Positions 8,202 to 11,580 of a DNA stretch of 11,580 bases are shown one piece after another. The position numbers and the translations under genes were made by a program. Numbering within the stretch: the first letter of the stretch is position 1; every line of letters starts with the position of its first letter. The stretch is taken from the NCBI GenBank assembly GCA_964462125.1, contig CAYWXT010000183.1, positions 1 to 11,580 of the forward strand. Direction: 5' to 3'. The notes below the pieces were generated by a model, which was not told the DNA's origin, searched no databases, and saw nothing but the letters and a program-made list of their open reading frames with translations. The stretch comes from JAWLFY01 sp964462125 (GTDB taxonomy: Bacteria; Planctomycetota; Planctomycetia; Pirellulales; Pirellulaceae).

Positions 8202-8271
8202 CCACTCCGTTCCGGACCGATTTGAATCCTCAACCTTTATCCGCGTCAGACTTCAACCCCACCGCACGATC

Positions 8272-9660
8272 ATGTTTTCACGACGACAATCGTTGCATGC
8301 CGCGACCTGTGGTTTTGGCACTTTGGCCCTGTTGGATCTGCAGCTTCGGGCTTCCGCCGCGGCCTCCGATGCGTCGGTCGACCGATCGTCGAATCCGCTG
8401 GCCTCGAAACGGCCGCATCATGGGCCAGCGGCGGACGCCATGATTTTCTTGCACATGCGCGGGGGGCCTTCCGCCATGGAGACGTTCGAGCGCAAGCCAG
8501 AACTCGATCGTCACGGGGGGGAGCAGGCGAAACGGAAGAAACGCAAGCTGACCCCATCACACTGGGACTGGAAACAGCGTGGCGAGAGCGGCTTGTGGGT
8601 GTCGGATTTGCTTCAGCACACGGCCGCGCTGGCCGATGAATTGTGCGTCTTATCGGGGATGCATGCCGACATTTCGAACCACACCCCCGCGATGCTGCAG
8701 CTACACACCGGCTCGTTCACCTTCACCCGGCCGTCGATGGGCGCCTGGTTGCTGTACGGGCTGGGGACCGAGAACGGGAACCTGCCCGGCTTCGTATCGA
8801 TCAGCCCCCCGCTCATCAACGGGGGCTCGAAGAATTATGGCGCCGCATTCCTGCCAGCGGTTTATCAGGGAACCTCGATCGGCGACATCAAGACGCCGGT
8901 TCGCAAGGCCCAGATCGGGAACCTCCGCAATCCCGTGATCTCACGAGAAGCTCAACGAGAACAGCTCGATCTGTTACAGGAGGTCAACGCGGACTACGCC
9001 GAGGCGTCCGGTGCCGATCGCGAGGTCGATGCGGTGATCGACTCGTACGAGTTGGGGTTCCGAATGCAGTCGGAGCTGCCGAAGGTGATGGACATCTCAG
9101 GCGAGACGCAAGAAACGCTCGATTTGTATGGCATTGGCGACGGCAAACCCTCGGATGACTTTGGGCGCCAGTGTCTGCTGGCGCGGCGGATGATTGAATC
9201 GGGAGTGCGGCACGTCGAGGTCTGCGACGAGTTTTGGGACCAGCACGGAAAGCTCGTGCGGGGTCATGAGGCCAGGGCGGCAGCGACGGACAAGCCGACC
9301 GCTGGCCTGTTGACCGACCTTCGCCGCCGCGGACTGCTCGACCGCACGCTGGTTCTTTGGGGCGGCGAGTTCGGCCGCACGCCGGATACCAACCGAAAGG
9401 ACCTCGACGGCCGCGACCACAACGCCAACGGCTACACAATGTGGCTGGCCGGCGGGGGCGCCAAACGGGGATTCCAATACGGCGGCACGGACGAGTTGGG
9501 ATACAAGGCGGTCGAGGGACGCGTGCATCTACACGACCTGCACGCCACGCTGTTGCATTTGATGGGGCTTGACCACAAGGAGCTGACCTATCGCTACGCC
9601 GGCCGTGATTTCCGGCTCACCGACGTCCACGGCCGTGTCGTCAAACAGGTCATCGCGTAA
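8272..9660 (+). CDS. DUF1501 protein with twin-arginine signal (module 2)
   Basis: This is a 462-residue protein. ATG 8272 was chosen because it opens a Tat-like leader (MFSRRQSLHAATCGFGTLAL); the frame is open further upstream to 7996 but that overlaps the preceding gene and looks non-coding. Family features in order are: MIFLHMRGGPSAMETFERKP, SGLWVSDLLQHTA, HTGSFTFTRPSMGAWLLYGLG, SDDFGRQCLLARRMIESGV, FWDQH (W322, D323, H325), WGGEFGRTPD (E366-T370), GRDHNANGYTMWLAGGG (H383), and HDLHATLLHLMGL near the end. This is the classic DUF1501 pattern on an alkaline-phosphatase-like fold, and the Asp/His/Glu residues may form a metal site (inference). A basic patch KRKKRK (near residue 90) sits in an otherwise conserved loop. 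It differs clearly from the first DUF1501 protein, so the two are diverged paralogues rather than a recent copy. A terminator follows its stop. Confidence 0.94.
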   Translation: MFSRRQSLHAATCGFGTLALLDLQLRASAAASDASVDRSSNPLASKRPHHGPAADAMIFLHMRGGPSAMETFERKPELDRHGGEQAKRKKRKLTPSHWDWKQRGESGLWVSDLLQHTAALADELCVLSGMHADISNHTPAMLQLHTGSFTFTRPSMGAWLLYGLGTENGNLPGFVSISPPLINGGSKNYGAAFLPAVYQGTSIGDIKTPVRKAQIGNLRNPVISREAQREQLDLLQEVNADYAEASGADREVDAVIDSYELGFRMQSELPKVMDISGETQETLDLYGIGDGKPSDDFGRQCLLARRMIESGVRHVEVCDEFWDQHGKLVRGHEARAAATDKPTAGLLTDLRRRGLLDRTLVLWGGEFGRTPDTNRKDLDGRDHNANGYTMWLAGGGAKRGFQYGGTDELGYKAVEGRVHLHDLHATLLHLMGLDHKELTYRYAGRDFRLTDVHGRVVKQVIA

Positions 9661-9667
9661 GGGCCCC

Positions 9668-9690
9668 AAAAATCACCGCGAGGGACTCGC
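9668..9690 (-). terminator. Rho-independent terminator of the minus-strand cyclase gene
   Basis: Read on the minus strand, GCGAG-TCC-CTCGC (9690 down to 9678) is followed by GGTGA and then five T (9672 down to 9668). It lies about 65 bases past the stop of the minus-strand gene. The stem is short (five pairs), and the T-run starts five bases after it, so this is weaker than the plus-strand terminator. An alternative pairing, GAGGG with CCCTC, overlaps it. Confidence 0.45.
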
Positions 9691-9691
9691 C

Positions 9692-9730
9692 CTCCGGGTG
9701 CTTTGCACAAAAGGTACCGGAGACTTTTTT
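9692..9730 (+). terminator. Rho-independent terminator of the plus-strand DUF1501 gene
   Basis: CTCCGG (9692-9697) pairs with CCGGAG (9717-9722). The loop holds a second small hairpin, GTGC-TTT-GCAC. A run of six T follows at 9725-9730. It begins 32 bases after the TAA of the DUF1501 gene and so should end the plus-strand transcription unit. Confidence 0.65.
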
Positions 9731-9754
9731 CCCGCTCATTGCTAACGTCGAACC

Positions 9755-10699
9755 TCAATCGTCCGGGACTTTCTTGGGGGGTTCGAAGGCGAACTCCTGC
9801 CATTTCACCGCCTTGTCCATCGGTTCGATCCGCATCACCAGGTGGCCGTTTTGGTAAAGCCGCACCGTGCCGGTCGACTGGCTGACAACGATGGAGATTG
9901 CTTTGGTTTTGCGGCTGATCGCGGCAGCGGCCCAGTGCCGGGCACCGAGGCCTTTGGACATCGTCAGGTCTTCGTGGGAGACCTCCAGCATCTGGCGGCT
10001 GCGTTCGATCATGCCTTCACTGGTGACAATGAATGCGCCGTCGAGCTGAGCGACTTCTTTGGCGTCGTCCTGGACCTTGGCATCGAGCAGGTTGCGGTGT
10101 TTGCGGTTGTAACCGCGAAACGGATCGACGCCGCTGTCGTTGGCATGCTCCAGGACTCGGCGGGTATCGCCGACGACGAACAGCGTTCCGACCGGGTTCC
10201 CTTCGCGTCCTTCGCGACCGATTTGGACCGCCAGATCGACCACCGCCTTGACCGTTTTCAGCGGGACGCTGCTTTCCAGCGATTGCAGGTCGCGGGTTGT
10301 CAGGCGCCGCATCCGCTCGTCCAGCTGCAGATGGCTGATGGAGTCGAGTCGGCCTTGCTGGAAGCCGCTGTAGACAGCCACGATTTCGCCGTTGGGACGG
10401 ATCAACTGATTGGCGGCGGCTTCCAGTAGCGCATGCTGCAGCCGCTCGAGCATCGGCGCCTTTTCCTTGTTAAGCGGCAGCGGCAGCAGGCCTGCCTCGG
10501 CAGCTCCCTCCAGGTCCTTTGCGGAATCGAGCGCCACGATCACCGGCTTTCCCAGTCCCGAAACCAGTTCGGTGATCCGTTTCCAGTCGGTCGAACCATC
10601 GAGCAACAACAGCAGCGCGTCGGCACCTCGATCCTGGATCAGCCCGAAGGCGGCCCGGATCATGGCCGCATTCTGTTTGGTCAGTCGTTGCGTCGCCAT
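9755..10699 (-). CDS. DacZ/DisA-like diadenylate cyclase domain protein
   Basis: This is a 314-residue protein from ATG 10699; a GTG at 10774 would add 25 basic, low-complexity residues and cannot be excluded. The N-terminal part (about 1-120; ADALLLLLDG, KPVIVALDSAKD) is an alpha/beta region resembling the pyruvate-kinase-like N-domain of archaeal DacZ. The C-terminal part is a DAC (DisA_N) domain: AVQIGREGREGNPVGTLFVV, then LDGAFIVTSEG (D220-A222), GLGARHWAAAAIS (R254-W256) and SIVVSQSTGTVRLY. DAC enzymes join two ATP into the second messenger c-di-AMP. There is no helix-hairpin-helix DNA-binding domain as in true DisA and no membrane helices as in CdaA, so a soluble DacZ-type protein fits best. 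Oddity: the usual RHR is RHW. It lies downstream of the minus-strand alpha/alpha-barrel gene, with a gap of 30 or 105 bases depending on the start, possibly one operon. Catalytic activity is not certain. Confidence 0.85.
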   Translation of the reverse strand: MATQRLTKQNAAMIRAAFGLIQDRGADALLLLLDGSTDWKRITELVSGLGKPVIVALDSAKDLEGAAEAGLLPLPLNKEKAPMLERLQHALLEAAANQLIRPNGEIVAVYSGFQQGRLDSISHLQLDERMRRLTTRDLQSLESSVPLKTVKAVVDLAVQIGREGREGNPVGTLFVVGDTRRVLEHANDSGVDPFRGYNRKHRNLLDAKVQDDAKEVAQLDGAFIVTSEGMIERSRQMLEVSHEDLTMSKGLGARHWAAAAISRKTKAISIVVSQSTGTVRLYQNGHLVMRIEPMDKAVKWQEFAFEPPKKVPDD

Positions 10700-10804
10700 C
10701 GACGTTCGCGGCACCTGGAGAGAAGGAATCGAAACCGGCCTTCGGCTCCTTGGTTGTAGCGAATCCTTCGCCACGTTGACAGCGGAGAGCAGCGTGATCG
10801 ACGC

Positions 10805-11580
10805 TCAGCGGCGATGCCGTGTCTCGGCTTGAGCGGTAAACTGGCTACGCCAAGCCGGCCCGGAGTTGTAGGCCCGTTGGTAAAACATCGCCAGCGCCCG
10901 CAAGGCGTGACCCTTCGGTCCGATCGCCCAATCGCGCGAGCGTTGCTCGGACATCGTCGCCGTCAGGAAGCGGACCGACCGGACCAGTCTCGGGTCTTGC
11001 AGATCCTCGTCGGGAGTGATGGTCAGCAACCACTCGACGATGTGCCCGGTCGTTTGAATCTTGCGGTCGAGGTCGCCGTTGTCCTCACGCCCTTCAAACC
11101 AAGTGGTGCTGAACGATCCATCGCGATTCTGCAGCTCGTAGGCGTAGTCGACGAAGTCAATCATGAACCGGTCAGCGCGAGCCCACTGGCCGCTGATCGG
11201 CTTCCCCTCGGCCCTGCGTTTTCTCAAGGCGTGCGCGAAGCCCATCAGGCGGTGCGTCCCGCCACAGGCGGCACCGACGACCGGTTGCGCGAGTTCTTCC
11301 CGAATCAACCGTTCAAAATCCCATCGCTGCCCATCAGCGGCGGTCCAGCTCTGCTCGGTGTTGAGATAATGCGACAGTCCGATCAGGGTGAAGGTCAGCT
11401 CATTGCCGCGACGGCAAGCCCCCGCCTCCGCTTCGATCAAGTCTTTCACGGAGTACTTGTTTCGACCGGCGTACAACGGGTAGTCGCTCGGGACACCCGC
11501 CATTGCCAACACCGCCAGGAACTGACTCTGGTGCCCCTGTAGCCCAACCCCTTCGGCCGCCTGAATCCCCTCCCGCCCGG
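10805..11580 (-). CDS. Protein with squalene-cyclase/prenyltransferase-like repeat, 5' end beyond the window
   Basis: The minus-strand frame stays open to the right edge, giving 257 visible residues and a TGA at 10805-10807. In-frame GTG 11512 is unlikely to be the start because the upstream residues (VGLQGHQSQFLAVLAMAGVP) read as continuing protein. The sequence is helical and soluble-looking, with LQNRDGSFSTTWF matching a QW-type motif (QxxDGSF) of alpha/alpha-toroid terpene cyclases and prenyltransferases. It also has ACGGTHRLMGFAHAL and TTGHIVEWLL, where Cys and His residues might bind metal or line a pocket. I recognise this as the style of a planctomycete family of unknown function. No catalytic DxDD motif of squalene-hopene cyclase is visible in this part, so a terpene cyclase role is not supported. 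It lies directly upstream of the cyclase gene on the same strand. The N-terminal portion and any signal peptide are outside the window. Confidence 0.7.
   Translation of the reverse strand, partial: GREGIQAAEGVGLQGHQSQFLAVLAMAGVPSDYPLYAGRNKYSVKDLIEAEAGACRRGNELTFTLIGLSHYLNTEQSWTAADGQRWDFERLIREELAQPVVGAACGGTHRLMGFAHALRKRRAEGKPISGQWARADRFMIDFVDYAYELQNRDGSFSTTWFEGREDNGDLDRKIQTTGHIVEWLLTITPDEDLQDPRLVRSVRFLTATMSEQRSRDWAIGPKGHALRALAMFYQRAYNSGPAWRSQFTAQAETRHRR

Noticed and set aside
7996..8271. Upstream extension of the second DUF1501 frame
   Set aside because: It overlaps the conserved C-terminus of the PSCyt gene and would place the Tat signal internally.
9842..10429. Plus-strand open frame (195 codons) opposite the cyclase gene
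   Set aside because: It is antisense to the conserved DAC domain and contains no recognisable motif.

Overview
The window looks like chromosomal DNA from a Planctomycete of the Rhodopirellula/Pirellulales type. The reasons are gene content and style. There are two copies of the planctomycete-typical pair of a DUF1549/DUF1553 'PSCyt' protein followed by a Tat-exported DUF1501 protein. Base composition is moderately high in G+C, Shine-Dalgarno sequences are weak or absent, and GTG/TTG starts are plausible. No tRNA, rRNA, CRISPR array, transposase or phage gene was seen. Genus-level placement is inference.

Layout, left to right. (1) 2-1837 (+): DUF1549/DUF1553 protein, cut by the left edge. (2) 1922-3229 (+): DUF1501 protein with a twin-arginine signal. 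(3) 3294-4583 (+): secreted alpha/beta hydrolase resembling CE15 glucuronoyl esterases. (4) 4599-4665: a small palindromic REP-like element. (5) 4678-5448 (+): class I SAM-dependent methyltransferase. (6) 5449-5600: a gap with three stem-loops. (7) 5601-8201 (+): full-length PSCyt1-DUF1549-DUF1553 protein with a c-type haem motif and a coiled-coil linker. (8) 8272-9660 (+): second DUF1501 protein with a twin-arginine signal. (9) 9668-9730: two hairpin/T-run terminators facing opposite ways between convergent genes. (10) 9755-10699 (-): DacZ/DisA-like diadenylate cyclase domain protein. (11) 10805-11580 (-): an alpha/alpha-barrel-like protein with one squalene-cyclase-type QW motif, cut by the right edge.

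How the genes may work together: the plus-strand half looks like an export-oriented cluster. Two PSCyt/DUF1501 modules are exported by Sec or Tat and surround a secreted carbohydrate esterase. This would fit breakdown of a complex, uronic-acid-bearing polysaccharide at the cell surface, but the biochemical function of the DUF families is not established and the link is inference from context. The minus-strand pair is unrelated housekeeping or signalling: a soluble c-di-AMP-synthase-like protein downstream of a protein of unknown function. No clearly new multi-gene system was found. The points most worth following up are the palindromic element, the RHW variant of the cyclase's RHR motif, the Asp at the esterase's canonical Glu position, and the doubled module arrangement.
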